A stretch of 49,389 nt of DNA. It comes from Falsiroseomonas sp. GTDB lineage: Bacteria > Pseudomonadota > Alphaproteobacteria > Acetobacterales > Acetobacteraceae. The notes under the pieces are model-generated. The model ran no database searches and was not told the DNA's origin. It saw nothing but the letters and a program-made list of their open reading frames with translations. Below, one piece after another: positions 15,360-24,397 of this stretch; the first letter of the stretch is position 1; every line of letters starts with the position of its first letter. Both the position numbers and the translations under genes were made by a program. The DNA is taken from positions 1 to 49,389 of the forward strand of contig NZ_JAUYTS010000088.1 of assembly GCF_030695085.1 (NCBI RefSeq), in the 5' to 3' direction.

Positions 15360-16547
15360 ATGTCGCGCTTCCCGACGCGCATCGAAGACATCCTGGCCGC
15401 GCCGACGCGCCGTGGCCTGCCACGCCCGGTGCAGCATCCCACGGCCGATATCGGCGCCTATATGCGCGGCGTGGATAATTTCTGCCGGGTCATGGCGATC
15501 CGCCCCGGCGACCATGTGGTGATGCTGACCGATCCGCTGCTGGACCCGCGCGTGATCCAGGCGGTGCAGGGCCTGGCGCGCGGCCGCGGCGCCACCTTCG
15601 CCAGCTATATGGGCGAAAGCACCCGCTATGTGACGGTGCCGGAGGAAGCCAAGGCGCTGCTCTCGCGCGCCACTTTCGTGGTGTCCACCTGGTTCGCCTC
15701 CGTGCTCGACCCCTATTGCATCGGGCTGCGCCGCAACCAGGGGCAGCGCTGGGTGAAGATCACCTTCTTCCGCGACCTCGATCTGCTGCACACGCCGCAG
15801 GCGCAGTTCCCGGTCGATCTGCTGGGCGAGATCATCCGCGCCACCGGAAGGCTGTTCCCGGAACAGGGCGACTTCACGCTCCGCCTGTCGGACCCGCGCG
15901 GCACCGACCTCCGCATCCCCTACACCGATGCGATGCTCCAGCACCTGCGGAAGCACAATCGCTGGCGCGGCCACAACATCGCCGATGAGCCGGGCTGCTA
16001 CGTCCACTACCTGCCGACACATGGCCCGAACCTGTTCGAATACTCGATGGTCGGCCTGCAGCCGGAGGACAAGGTGGGCGTCACCGGCACCGTCTGGGCG
16101 AATTGGGCGGTGGGTTTCGACAAGCCCTTCGAGAACCCGGTCGGCGTGGAGTTCAAGGACGATCTGGTGCACGCCGTCCATGGCGAGGGCTTCGCGGCGG
16201 AGGTGATGCGGGACTACCTGATCGGCGGCACGCTGGAGGAGCTGGGCTGCGGCCATAACCCGAAGGCGCCGCGCTTCGACATCTACCCGGCCGGCCCCAA
16301 CTCCCCGGGCAGCCTGCATGTCGGCATCAACGCGCCGAAGCCCTCCGAATACCTCCGCCGGGTCATGCCGAACTGGGAGGAGCCGCATATCCACATGGAC
16401 CTGGTGCTCTACGACGCCACGGTGACGGCGGGGAACCGCCCGCTGGTCGAGGATGGCTACCTGCTGTCGCTGCGCGACCCCAAGGTGCGGGCGCTCGCCG
16501 AGACCTATGGCGACCCAGTGGATCTGCTGGAAGCCTGGCCGGTTTAG
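15360..16547 (+). CDS. NicX-like / M29-type metalloenzyme (2,5-dihydroxypyridine dioxygenase family)
   Basis: 395 aa, no signal peptide, cytoplasmic. The second half aligns by eye with P. putida NicX, an Fe(II) dioxygenase that opens the pyridine ring of 2,5-dihydroxypyridine. ADEPG (about 208-212) matches YADEPG, HGEGFAAEVMRDYL (about 274-287) matches the NicX HGGFEAEYLRDYM segment, LHVGINAPKP (H320) matches SHIGWG, and HIHMDL (H345, D347) matches the HLDI metal ligands. The same family includes M29 aminopeptidases, and automated annotation often says leucyl aminopeptidase. A GGAGGAA Shine-Dalgarno sequence is present. The following Bug receptor (32-base gap) suggests that a small carboxylate or N-heterocycle is handled. 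The true substrate is unknown. Confidence 0.72.
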   Translation: MSRFPTRIEDILAAPTRRGLPRPVQHPTADIGAYMRGVDNFCRVMAIRPGDHVVMLTDPLLDPRVIQAVQGLARGRGATFASYMGESTRYVTVPEEAKALLSRATFVVSTWFASVLDPYCIGLRRNQGQRWVKITFFRDLDLLHTPQAQFPVDLLGEIIRATGRLFPEQGDFTLRLSDPRGTDLRIPYTDAMLQHLRKHNRWRGHNIADEPGCYVHYLPTHGPNLFEYSMVGLQPEDKVGVTGTVWANWAVGFDKPFENPVGVEFKDDLVHAVHGEGFAAEVMRDYLIGGTLEELGCGHNPKAPRFDIYPAGPNSPGSLHVGINAPKPSEYLRRVMPNWEEPHIHMDLVLYDATVTAGNRPLVEDGYLLSLRDPKVRALAETYGDPVDLLEAWPV

Positions 16548-16579
16548 CCGGCGCACAACAAGAAATGGGGGAAACAACA

Positions 16580-17569
16580 ATGAAGATCGGAAACGGGCCG
16601 TGTCTCACACGGCGGGGTGCGCTGACGGGCGGCCTGCTGCTGGCGGCGGGCGGCGCACGGGCGCAGGCGGCCTATCCGGACCGGCCGATCCGGCTGGTCG
16701 TGCCGTTCCTGGCGGGCGGCGGCGGCGATACGCTGTCGCGGCTGACGATCGGTCCGGCGCAGGCCCGGCTGGGCCAGAATTTCGTGGTGGACAACCGCCC
16801 CGGCGCCGGCGGCAATGTCGGTGCGGAACTGGCCGCCCGCGCCGCGCCGGATGGCTACACGCTGTTCTACGGCACCAACGGCACCCATGCGATCAATGAG
16901 GCGCTGTACCCGAGGCTCGGCTTCCGCCCGCATGAGGATTTCACCCCCGTCGCGCCGCTGTCGCGCATCGTGCTGGTGGTGCTGGTGAAGCGGGACATGC
17001 CGGTTCAGACGCTGCCGGAGCTGATCGCCTGGCTGAAGGCCAATCCCGGCAAGGCGACCTATGGCTCCGCCGGCAATGGCACCACCGGGCATATCGCGGC
17101 GGAGATGTTCCGCATGGCGGCCGGGGTGGAGATCCTGCACGTGCCCTATCGCGGCAATGCGGCGGCGATGACGGATCTCGCCGGTGGCCGCATCGACATG
17201 GCGATCGAGCTGATCCCGGCTGCCTTCGCCGCCATGCAGAATGAGGCGGTGCGGACGCTCGCCGTCACCTCCGCCGAGCCTTTGGCCACGCATCCGAACC
17301 TGCCGACCGTGGCCTCGGTGCTGCCGGGCTTCCAGGTCAGCGCCTGGGACGGCATCTTCGCCCCCGCCGGTACGCCGGCACCGATCATCGCGCGGCTGAA
17401 CGCCGCCTTCACCGAAGGGCTGCGGGACGAGGCCATGGTGGGCGCGCTGCGTACCCGCGGCGCGGAACCGGCGCCGGCGATGAGCCCGGACGCCTTCGCC
17501 GCCTTCATCGCGGCGGAGCGGGTGCGCTGGGGCGCCGCGGTCCGCGCCTCCGGCGCGCAGATCGGCTGA
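16580..17569 (+). CDS. Bug/TctC-family periplasmic solute-binding protein (2 of 4)
   Basis: 329 aa. Signal region LTRRGALTGGLLLAAGGARAQ with twin-arginine character and cleavage after ARA. AYPDRPIRLVVPFLAGGGGDTLSR would mark the mature start; VVDNRPGAGGNVG, GNGTTGHIAAEMF and HVPYRGNAAAMTDL are family hallmarks. The ATG at 16580 has GGGGGAAA upstream; an in-frame ATG at 16565 is possible. It lies 32 bases after the NicX-like gene, probably in one operon. Its stop abuts the convergent MFS gene (TGATCA). No TctAB partner is in the window. Confidence 0.9.
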   Translation: MKIGNGPCLTRRGALTGGLLLAAGGARAQAAYPDRPIRLVVPFLAGGGGDTLSRLTIGPAQARLGQNFVVDNRPGAGGNVGAELAARAAPDGYTLFYGTNGTHAINEALYPRLGFRPHEDFTPVAPLSRIVLVVLVKRDMPVQTLPELIAWLKANPGKATYGSAGNGTTGHIAAEMFRMAAGVEILHVPYRGNAAAMTDLAGGRIDMAIELIPAAFAAMQNEAVRTLAVTSAEPLATHPNLPTVASVLPGFQVSAWDGIFAPAGTPAPIIARLNAAFTEGLRDEAMVGALRTRGAEPAPAMSPDAFAAFIAAERVRWGAAVRASGAQIG

Positions 17570-18817
17570 TCAGGCCTTCGCCTCCTCCGGCGCCGTCTCC
17601 GCCCCCGGGGTGATGACGGCGCCGACCATGGCGGGCGAGGTGGCCGCCATGTCGAAGCTCTCGCGCAGTTCCGGTGCCGGGGCGGCGCGCTGGCGCAGGC
17701 GCCACAGCACGAAGGCCAGCAGCCCGACCTGGGTGAGCGCGATGAACAGGAACAGCCCGCCGCCGGGGAAGGACCGCATCAGCAGCGCCGCCCCGATCGG
17801 CCCGGCGATGGAGCCGAGCCCGTTCACCAGCAGCAGGGAGGATGCGGTGCCGACATAGTCGGATGGGTCCGCATGGTCATAGGCATGCGCCGCCGCGATG
17901 GAATAGCAGGGCAGCGCCAGGCCGCCGAAGGCCGCCGCCAGCACCAGCAGCCAGATGCCCCGCAATTCCAGCAGCCCCAGCGCCAGCCCGACGCAGATCG
18001 AGGCCAGCAGCAGCCCGGCCAGCACGAAGCGCCGGTCCATGCGGTCCGACAGCCGCCCGATCGGCATCTGTGTCACGGCACCGGCCAGCACCGCCGCGGT
18101 CATGAACAGCGCCGCGCCGTTCTCATCCAGCCCGAAGCCGGTCGCCGCCACCGCGCCCAGCCCCCAGAAGGCGCCATTCGCCAGCCCCACCATCAGGCTG
18201 CCAACCAGCCCGACCGGCGAGGCACGCCACAGCTTGCCAGGTCGGAAGCGCACATCCGTCACCGGCGCGGGCTGTGGCGACCGGCTCAGCGCCACCGGAA
18301 TGGCGGCCAGGCTGATCAGGATGCCGGCCACCGCGAACAGCTCGAACCCGCCCACCGGATAGGCCAGCACCGTCATCTGCCCCGCCGCGATGGCGGCATG
18401 GTTGATCATCACATAGGTGCCGAGCAGCAGCCCGCGGGTGGTGTTGGTGGCGCGGTCGTTCAGCCAGGATTCCACCACCAGGTAGAACACCGCAAGCCCA
18501 TAGCCGAAGCCGAAGCGCATCAGCGCCCAGGGTATCTCCCCCACCAGCAGCGGATAGGCGAAGGCGACGGCGGAGACTCCGCAGACCACCGCGGCGAAGG
18601 CCCGGATATGCCCCGCGCGCCCCACCAGATGCGGCCCATGCAGGCAGCCCACCACGAAGCCCGCGAAATAGGCCGAGCCGAGCAAGCCAATGGCAACCGG
18701 TCCGAACCCCTCCGCCACGCCACGCAGCGGCAGCAGCAGGGTGAGCAGCCCGTGCCCGGTCAGCAGCAGCGCGACGCCGGCGAACAGCGAGCTGGCGGAG
18801 AGCAGGACCTGCGGCAT
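17570..18817 (-). CDS. MFS transporter, YcaD-like
   Basis: 415 aa, twelve hydrophobic segments. GLLGSAYFAGFVVGCLHGPHL, VVESWLNDRATNTTRGLLLGTYV and PIGRLSDRMDRRFVL (the loop 8-9 MFS motif) resemble the YcaD/YfkF-type MFS family, whose substrates are mostly unknown. It starts 8 bases after the BCCT gene stop, with GAGAGG overlapping that stop, so it ends the long minus-strand sulfatase operon. Candidate efflux or uptake of a substrate or product of that pathway. Confidence 0.87.
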   Translation of the reverse strand: MPQVLLSASSLFAGVALLLTGHGLLTLLLPLRGVAEGFGPVAIGLLGSAYFAGFVVGCLHGPHLVGRAGHIRAFAAVVCGVSAVAFAYPLLVGEIPWALMRFGFGYGLAVFYLVVESWLNDRATNTTRGLLLGTYVMINHAAIAAGQMTVLAYPVGGFELFAVAGILISLAAIPVALSRSPQPAPVTDVRFRPGKLWRASPVGLVGSLMVGLANGAFWGLGAVAATGFGLDENGAALFMTAAVLAGAVTQMPIGRLSDRMDRRFVLAGLLLASICVGLALGLLELRGIWLLVLAAAFGGLALPCYSIAAAHAYDHADPSDYVGTASSLLLVNGLGSIAGPIGAALLMRSFPGGGLFLFIALTQVGLLAFVLWRLRQRAAPAPELRESFDMAATSPAMVGAVITPGAETAPEEAKA

Positions 18818-18825
18818 GCGGCCTC

Positions 18826-20796
18826 TCAGCGACCTGCGCGGACCAGGGCGCGGTCCAGCACGGCCATGACATCGCCGATGATGTCATCCCGCGTCCAGCC
18901 GAACACGTCATAGCCGGCGCCCGCCACCTCCGCGCGCCACCAGCGATGGCGGCTGGCCTCGGTGGGCTGGGCGCCGGCCAGCACGAAGGCGGCCTCCTTC
19001 ATGGCGCGAAGCTGCACCGCATAGGTGAAGCGCGCACCGCCCGGCAGCTCCGCCGCCAGCGCGGCGCGGCCATCCTCGGCCACCAGCTCCGCCTGGCCGC
19101 CGCGCTTGCGGATCTCCTCCGCCACCGCCTCCAGCGCCGGGCGGATGGCGGCGTGCAGATGCCGTTCCGCCGTGGCGCGGCTCGGCCGGTGCAGCGCCGC
19201 ACCCAGCCGCTGCTGCCAGCCATCGGAGGCCGCAGGGGCGCGGGCCGGCGCATGCCCGGTGCGCGCATCCGCCTCCTCGTTCAGCGCGCGCACCAGCCCC
19301 CAGGTCGCGATCAGCATGATCACGGTGAAGGGTAGCGCGCCGATCAGGGACGCGGTCTGCAAAGCCGAAAGCCCGCCCGCCAGCAGCAGCACCGCCGCCA
19401 GCGCGCCGATGGCGACGCACCAGAAGATGCGCTGCCAGACCGGGTTTTCCTCCGACCCGCCGGAGGCGATGGTGTCCACCACCAGCGCCGCGCTGTCGGC
19501 GGAGGTGACGAAGAAGGTCACGATCAGCAGCGTCGCCGCCCAGCTGGTGATGGCGGAAAGCGGCAGCGCTTCCAGGAAGCGGAACAGCGCGGTGGTCACA
19601 TCCGCCCCCACCGCCGCCGAGAGCCAGCCGCCCTGCGCCATGTCCATCTGGATGGCGGTGTTTCCGAACACGGTCATCCAGGCAAAGGTGAAGCCAGCCG
19701 GCGCCACCAGCACGCCGAGCACGAATTCCTTGATGGTCCGGCCCCGGCTGATGCGGGCGATGAACATGCCGACGAAGGGCGACCAGGCGATCCACCAGGC
19801 CCAGTAGAGCAAGGTCCAGCCGCCAAGCCAGCCGGAGGGTTCATAGGCATGCAGCCGGAAGGTGCGGCCGACGATATCGGCCAGGTAGGCGCCGGTATTC
19901 TGCACATAGGCCTGCACCAGGAACAGCGTCGGCCCGGTGGCCAGCACGAACACCATCAGCCCGAGCGCCAGGCCGAGATTGAGGATCGACAGGCGCCGGA
20001 TGCCGCCATCCAGCCCGAGCATGACGGAGCCCAGCGCAATGGTGATGATGCCCGCGATCAGCCCCACCTGCACCCAGGGCCCGGTCGGCATGCCGGTGAG
20101 GTGCGCCAGCCCCGCATTGGCCTGGGCCGCGCCATAGCCGAGCGAGGTGGCGACGCCGAGCATGGTGCCGATCACCGCGAAACTATCCACCACATGTCCC
20201 GGCCAGCCGCGGAATCGCTCGCCAAGGAAGGGGTACAGCGCGGAACGCAGCGTCAGCGGCAGGCCGCGGCGAAAGCCGAAATAGGCCAGCACCAGCCCCA
20301 CCATGGCGTAGATCGCCCAGGCATGCAGGCCCCAGTGGAAGAAGGTGGAGATCATCGCCTCCCGCGCCGCGCCGAAGCTCTGCGGCACGCCGGCGGTGTT
20401 GGGGGGCGGGGCGGCATAGTGCATCACCGGCTCGGCGACGCCGAAGAACATCAGGCCGATACCCATGCCGGCGCTGAACAGCATGGCGAACCAGGACCCA
20501 TTGCCGAATTCCGGCGTCTCCTCATCCGCGCCGAGCCGGACAGCGCCATGCCGGCCGAAGGCGAGCAGCAGGGCGGCGACCAGGAAGATCGCGACGGCCA
20601 GCATGTAGAACCAGCCGAAGCTCTGGATCACCCAGGCCTGCGCCGCGGTGAAGGTGCCGGCGGCGCCTTCCGGCCACAGGCCGGCGTAGAGAACCAGCGC
20701 CAGCAGCACGAAGCTCGCGGACAGGAATACCGGCCAGCAGATGGCGGAACGGCTGGGAAAGGCGGGTGGCTCAGCCACGGCCGGGCCGGGGTGCAC
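18826..20796 (-). CDS. BCCT-family transporter, BetT-like
   Basis: 656 aa. Betaine/carnitine/choline transporter with twelve predicted TM segments. The diagnostic stretch YWAWWIAWSPFVGMFIARIS (TM8 aromatic box) and GMGIGLMFFGVAEPVMHY (glycine-rich TM3) are clear. TM segments end near residue 510, followed by about 145 aa of cytoplasmic domain, as in osmoregulated or proton-coupled BetT proteins. GTG start without a strong Shine-Dalgarno sequence. BCCT carriers move quaternary ammonium or sulfonium solutes; the position downstream of two sulfatases and an FGE raises a sulfated or zwitterionic ester as cargo (inference). The gap to the FGE gene is 192 bases, so an internal promoter is possible. 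Confidence 0.93.
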   Translation of the reverse strand: MHPGPAVAEPPAFPSRSAICWPVFLSASFVLLALVLYAGLWPEGAAGTFTAAQAWVIQSFGWFYMLAVAIFLVAALLLAFGRHGAVRLGADEETPEFGNGSWFAMLFSAGMGIGLMFFGVAEPVMHYAAPPPNTAGVPQSFGAAREAMISTFFHWGLHAWAIYAMVGLVLAYFGFRRGLPLTLRSALYPFLGERFRGWPGHVVDSFAVIGTMLGVATSLGYGAAQANAGLAHLTGMPTGPWVQVGLIAGIITIALGSVMLGLDGGIRRLSILNLGLALGLMVFVLATGPTLFLVQAYVQNTGAYLADIVGRTFRLHAYEPSGWLGGWTLLYWAWWIAWSPFVGMFIARISRGRTIKEFVLGVLVAPAGFTFAWMTVFGNTAIQMDMAQGGWLSAAVGADVTTALFRFLEALPLSAITSWAATLLIVTFFVTSADSAALVVDTIASGGSEENPVWQRIFWCVAIGALAAVLLLAGGLSALQTASLIGALPFTVIMLIATWGLVRALNEEADARTGHAPARAPAASDGWQQRLGAALHRPSRATAERHLHAAIRPALEAVAEEIRKRGGQAELVAEDGRAALAAELPGGARFTYAVQLRAMKEAAFVLAGAQPTEASRHRWWRAEVAGAGYDVFGWTRDDIIGDVMAVLDRALVRAGR

Positions 20797-20988
20797 GGAG
20801 GTCGCGCGTCATGGCGGATGCCTTGCTTGCGGGTGATGGAGAACCCTGGGCTTCCCACCATAGGCGCCAGCACGGCCGCCGAAAACCACCGAGGCCGGAA
20901 CGACCACGCCAGACTACGCCGATGCGCCGCGGGTGCAGTGGCTACCGAGGCGCCAGATGGTCAGCCGGCGCGCCGTTGTGGCTGCTCG

Positions 20989-21885
20989 CTACCGGTCATA
21001 GGCCAGGCGGAACCCGGTATGCCCGGCGGAGGTATCCGGGCTGCGGCCGGACCGGGCGGCGATGCGGTAGCGGTAGCAGTAGCTGAGGTGGCACAGGTAG
21101 GACCCACCCTTCATCACCCGCTCCCGCTCCGCCGCCGCGGCCTGGTTGCGCTGCTTCGCCGCGGCCGAGAGGGAGCGAATGCGGAAGGGGTCGGCGCACC
21201 ATTCCCAGACGTTGCCGCAGGCGTTGAACAGCCCGAAGCCGTTCGGGCGGAACGCATCCACCGGCGCGGTGCCGAGGAAGCCGTCGGACAGGGTGTTCTG
21301 GGCCGGAAACCGCCCCTGCCAGATGTTGCACAGCGCGTTGCCGTCATCCGGCTCCGCCGCACCCCAGGGAAAGCGTGCGGCATCAACGCCGCCCTTGGCC
21401 GCATGCTCCCATTCCGCCTCCCCCGGCAGGCGGCCGCCGGCCCAGGCGGCGAAGGCGGCGGCATCGTTCCAGGCGATATGGGTGGCGGGGTGGTCCAGCC
21501 GGTCCGCGATGGAGGAACCTGGCCCCTCCGGCGCCGCCCAATGGGCGCCCTGCACCTGGCGCCACCAGGGCGTTCCCTCCGGGCTTGGCGCCTGCGTGCC
21601 CGGCGGCAGGAAGCTGTGGAAGACATAGGACCAGCCATAGCGCTCCGCCTCCGTCCGGTAGCCGGTGGCGGCGATGAAGGCGGCGAAGCGGCGGTTGCTG
21701 ACGGCGTGGGCGTCGATCCGGAAGGGGCGCAGGGTCACGCGCCGCGCCGGGCCTTCGCCATCCTCGCGGAAGACGGGCGTGTCGGTGCCCATGGTGACGG
21801 TGCCGCCAGGGATCGCGACCACCAGGCTTTCGTCGCCTCCACCGGCCGCGGGCAGGTTAGCGGTCGGGCCTGCCGCGCGCCCCAT
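20989..21885 (-). CDS. Formylglycine-generating enzyme (sulfatase-modifying factor)
   Basis: About 298 aa, SUMF1/FGE-sulfatase domain. Copper-dependent oxidation of the sulfatase active-site cysteine to formylglycine. The C-terminal GGSYLCHLSYCYRYRIAAR segment carries both active-site cysteines at the same 5-residue spacing as human FGE (C336/C341). VAIPGGTVTMGTD, RPFRIDAHAVSNRRFAAF, ARLPGEAEWE-like GRLPGEAEWEHAA and NVWEWCADPF are also present. Starts at 21954, 21921 (GTG) or 21885 are possible; I took 21885, 40 bases after the sulfatase stop. No signal peptide is seen, so maturation is cytoplasmic. Direct adjacency to two CxPxR sulfatases defines its clients. Confidence 0.93.
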   Translation of the reverse strand: MGRAAGPTANLPAAGGGDESLVVAIPGGTVTMGTDTPVFREDGEGPARRVTLRPFRIDAHAVSNRRFAAFIAATGYRTEAERYGWSYVFHSFLPPGTQAPSPEGTPWWRQVQGAHWAAPEGPGSSIADRLDHPATHIAWNDAAAFAAWAGGRLPGEAEWEHAAKGGVDAARFPWGAAEPDDGNALCNIWQGRFPAQNTLSDGFLGTAPVDAFRPNGFGLFNACGNVWEWCADPFRIRSLSAAAKQRNQAAAAERERVMKGGSYLCHLSYCYRYRIAARSGRSPDTSAGHTGFRLAYDR

Positions 21886-21925
21886 GGCGGGCACGCAGCA
21901 GGATTTCGTGGGGGCCTCCACGCGC

Positions 21926-23419
21926 CTAGCCTCCGGGTGTCCCCACCACGACATCCGCCCCGGCCTGTGGCGGCGGGGGGAAGTGGAAGCCGCGCTGGCC
22001 GGACAGGCCCCGATTGGTCTGGCCCTGGAACGTCTTAGCCGGGGTGCCGACCAGCTTTCCGTCCGCGATCCAGCCGGTATCGACGCCCCAGGCCTCGGCG
22101 ACGAGCGCTGCTTCCAGCTTCGCCCGCACATCGGCCAGGGCCGGGTCGCCGGCGAGGTTCCGCATCTCCTGCGGATCTTCCCGCAGGTCGAACAGCTGGA
22201 TCGTGTTGCCGTTGGGATACCAGATCAGCTTGTGCCGCCCATCGGTCGCCATGCGGGTGGCGGAGGCATCGTCGCGGCAGGCCGCCGTCAGCACTTCCCG
22301 CCGCGCATCGCCGATCATCGAAAGCCCCTCCATCGGTGCGGCGGGGGTGACGCCGGCGAAGTCCAGCAGCGTCGGCATCACATCCGCCAGCTGCACCAGC
22401 CGCCGGTCGACGCTGCCGGGCGCCGTGCGGGCATCGCCGGCCGGGCCGAGCAGGATGGTCGGCACCCGCGCGCTATCCTCGTAGAAGATGCGCTTGGCCC
22501 AGAGGCCGTGGGTGCCGAGCATGTCGCCATGGTCGGCGGTGAACAGCACCACCGTGTCGTCCAGCAGCCCTTCCTCCCGCAGCGTGCCGAGCACCAGGCG
22601 GAACTGATGGTCGATATGCGTGCACAGCGCCATGAAGGCGCGCTGGATGCCGCGCAGATGGTGCGGCTTCACATGCGACCAGTAGTCGGTGATGGAACGC
22701 AGCGCATAGGGCAGGGCGGCCTCGTCCTGCGCCCAGTCGGCGACCGGTGGCACCGGCGGCTCGGCATCGCGGTAGATGTCGAGATAGGCCTGCAACGGCG
22801 CCAGCGGCGGGTGCGGCGCGGTGTAGGACAGGTGCCAGAAGCCGGGCCGCGTCGGGTCCCGCCGCTTGATCTCGCGGCACATCTTCCAGGTGGTCCAGTT
22901 GGTCACATGGCAATGCTCCGGCAGGTGGAAGGGCCGCCAGAGGTAGTCGTTGTTGTTCATGCCATGGTTGAAGCCCTGGCCCGGAAAACCCTGGTCGGCC
23001 AGGAACAGGTCGTAGTCGTCATAGCCGCCGAGATGCGGCCGGCCTTCCTCCGCAAGATGCACATCGTCGAAGCCGATGCGGTCGCGCGGCGGATAGACAT
23101 GCAGCTTGCCGACCGCGCGGGTCTGGTAGCCGGCGGCCCCCAGCGTGGCCGCCAGCGTCGGCTGCGGCGGCATGCGCGCCACCGGGTCGAAGCTGCGGTC
23201 GCCATGGATGCGCGCGGTGTTGCCCGTCATCAGCGTGCGCCGTGCCGGGATGCAGATCGGGCATTCGGAATAGGTGTTCGGAAAGCACACGCCGTTGCGG
23301 GCCAATTGGTCCAGCGTCGGCGTCAGCACGGTGGGATGGCCGGCATGGCCCATGAGGGAGGCCGGCCACTGGTCCACCGTGACCAGCATGATGTTCGGTC
23401 GCTTCATGCTGCCGCTCAC
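21926..23419 (-). CDS. Type-I sulfatase (first of two), formylglycine-dependent
   Basis: 497 aa, no signal peptide. Alkaline-phosphatase-superfamily fold. MKRPNIMLVTVDQW gives the N-terminal metal aspartate; the maturation motif C56-I-P-A-R followed by TLMTG marks the catalytic formylglycine. VGKLHVY (lysine and histidine), TADHGDMLGTHGLWAK (metal DHG) and a C-terminal LFDLREDPQEMRNLA box are all present. Isoleucine after the cysteine is less usual than Ser, Thr or Ala. The GTG start forms a GTGA overlap with the Bug receptor stop; an ATG four codons on is an alternative. Substrate could be an organic sulfate, or a phosphonate monoester (related family); sulfate is favoured by the FGE context. 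Confidence 0.92.
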   Translation of the reverse strand: MSGSMKRPNIMLVTVDQWPASLMGHAGHPTVLTPTLDQLARNGVCFPNTYSECPICIPARRTLMTGNTARIHGDRSFDPVARMPPQPTLAATLGAAGYQTRAVGKLHVYPPRDRIGFDDVHLAEEGRPHLGGYDDYDLFLADQGFPGQGFNHGMNNNDYLWRPFHLPEHCHVTNWTTWKMCREIKRRDPTRPGFWHLSYTAPHPPLAPLQAYLDIYRDAEPPVPPVADWAQDEAALPYALRSITDYWSHVKPHHLRGIQRAFMALCTHIDHQFRLVLGTLREEGLLDDTVVLFTADHGDMLGTHGLWAKRIFYEDSARVPTILLGPAGDARTAPGSVDRRLVQLADVMPTLLDFAGVTPAAPMEGLSMIGDARREVLTAACRDDASATRMATDGRHKLIWYPNGNTIQLFDLREDPQEMRNLAGDPALADVRAKLEAALVAEAWGVDTGWIADGKLVGTPAKTFQGQTNRGLSGQRGFHFPPPPQAGADVVVGTPGG

Positions 23420-24384
23420 TCCACCCGCGCCCCACTGTCGCGCACCAGCGGGCCCATCTTGGCGCGCTCCGCGGCGATGAACGCCGCGAATTCCTCCGAT
23501 GTTCCACCCTTCAGCGGCAGGCCGAGCTGGCGGGCGCGGGCCTGCACGCCGGGATCGGCCACGGCGGCATTATAGGCGGCATTGAGGCGCCGGATCGCCT
23601 CGGCCGGTGTGCCGCGAGGCGCCACCACGCCGTGCCAGGACAGGAAATTGTAGTTGGCCACCCCCGCCTCCGCCACCGTCGGCAGGTCCGGCGTGAAGGG
23701 CGACCGGCTGGGGCCGGTGACGGCCAGGGCACGCAGCTGGCCCTGGGTGACGGCGGGCAGCAGCGTGCCGTCGATCAGCAGGTTCACATGGCCGGCGGTG
23801 AGGTCCGTCTGCGCCGGGGCGCTGCCGCGATAGGGCACATGCGTCATCTGCACATTCGCCAGCGACATCAGCATCTGGGTCGCCAGATGCCCGGCCGTGC
23901 CATTGCCGGGCGTCGCGAAGGTCAGTGCATTCGGCCGCGCGCGGGCGGCATCGAGAAGGCTGGCCAGTGTCTGGTGCGGCGATTCCCGTGGCACCCCGAC
24001 CAGCAGCGAAACCTCCGTCAGGCGCAGGATCGGCGCGAAGCCGTCGGGGTCGAAGGGCAGCCGCGCGAACAGATGCGGCGCGATCGCCAGGATGCCGATA
24101 TCCGCGAACAGCACCGTATAGCCATCAGCCGCGGCGCGGGAGGCGACACCGGCGCCAACCGTGCCGCCGCCACCGCCCCGGTTGTCGATGACCAGGGACT
24201 GGCCGATCTGCCGTTCCACGATCGGCGCCAGCAGGCGTGCCAGGATGTCGTTGTTACCGCCGGGCGGGTAGGGCACCACCACGGTCACCGGCCGTTCCGG
24301 CCAGGCGGCCTGCGCTGCCGGGGCCAGGAGCGGCGCGGCGAGCAGCCCGGCGCCAAGCAGCGTCAGAAGCCTGCGAGCGATCAT
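23416..24384 (-). CDS. Bug/TctC-family periplasmic solute-binding protein (3 of 4)
   Basis: 322 aa. Signal peptide MIARRLLTLLGAGLLAAPLL with cleavage after AQA. WPERPVTVVVPYPPGGNNDI, IDNRGGGGGTVGAGVAS and HVPYRGSAPAQTDL mark the family. The ATG at 24384 has GGGAGG upstream. It starts 13 bases after the stop of the second sulfatase and ends in a GTGA overlap with the first sulfatase. Likely delivers or senses the sulfated substrate or its product in the periplasm. Without TctA/TctB it needs another permease (BCCT or MFS downstream, or one elsewhere). Confidence 0.9.
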   Translation of the reverse strand: MIARRLLTLLGAGLLAAPLLAPAAQAAWPERPVTVVVPYPPGGNNDILARLLAPIVERQIGQSLVIDNRGGGGGTVGAGVASRAAADGYTVLFADIGILAIAPHLFARLPFDPDGFAPILRLTEVSLLVGVPRESPHQTLASLLDAARARPNALTFATPGNGTAGHLATQMLMSLANVQMTHVPYRGSAPAQTDLTAGHVNLLIDGTLLPAVTQGQLRALAVTGPSRSPFTPDLPTVAEAGVANYNFLSWHGVVAPRGTPAEAIRRLNAAYNAAVADPGVQARARQLGLPLKGGTSEEFAAFIAAERAKMGPLVRDSGARVE

Positions 24385-24397
24385 GGTGAGCCTCCCT

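Noticed and set aside
15360..16547. Simple annotation as leucyl aminopeptidase
   Set aside because: Shared fold family, but the visible metal-site and ADEPG elements match NicX better; left open in the feature.
19849..22038. A 729-codon open frame opposite the BCCT and FGE genes
   Set aside because: His/Arg/Gln-rich low-complexity translation typical of antisense frames; both sense genes have full family motifs.
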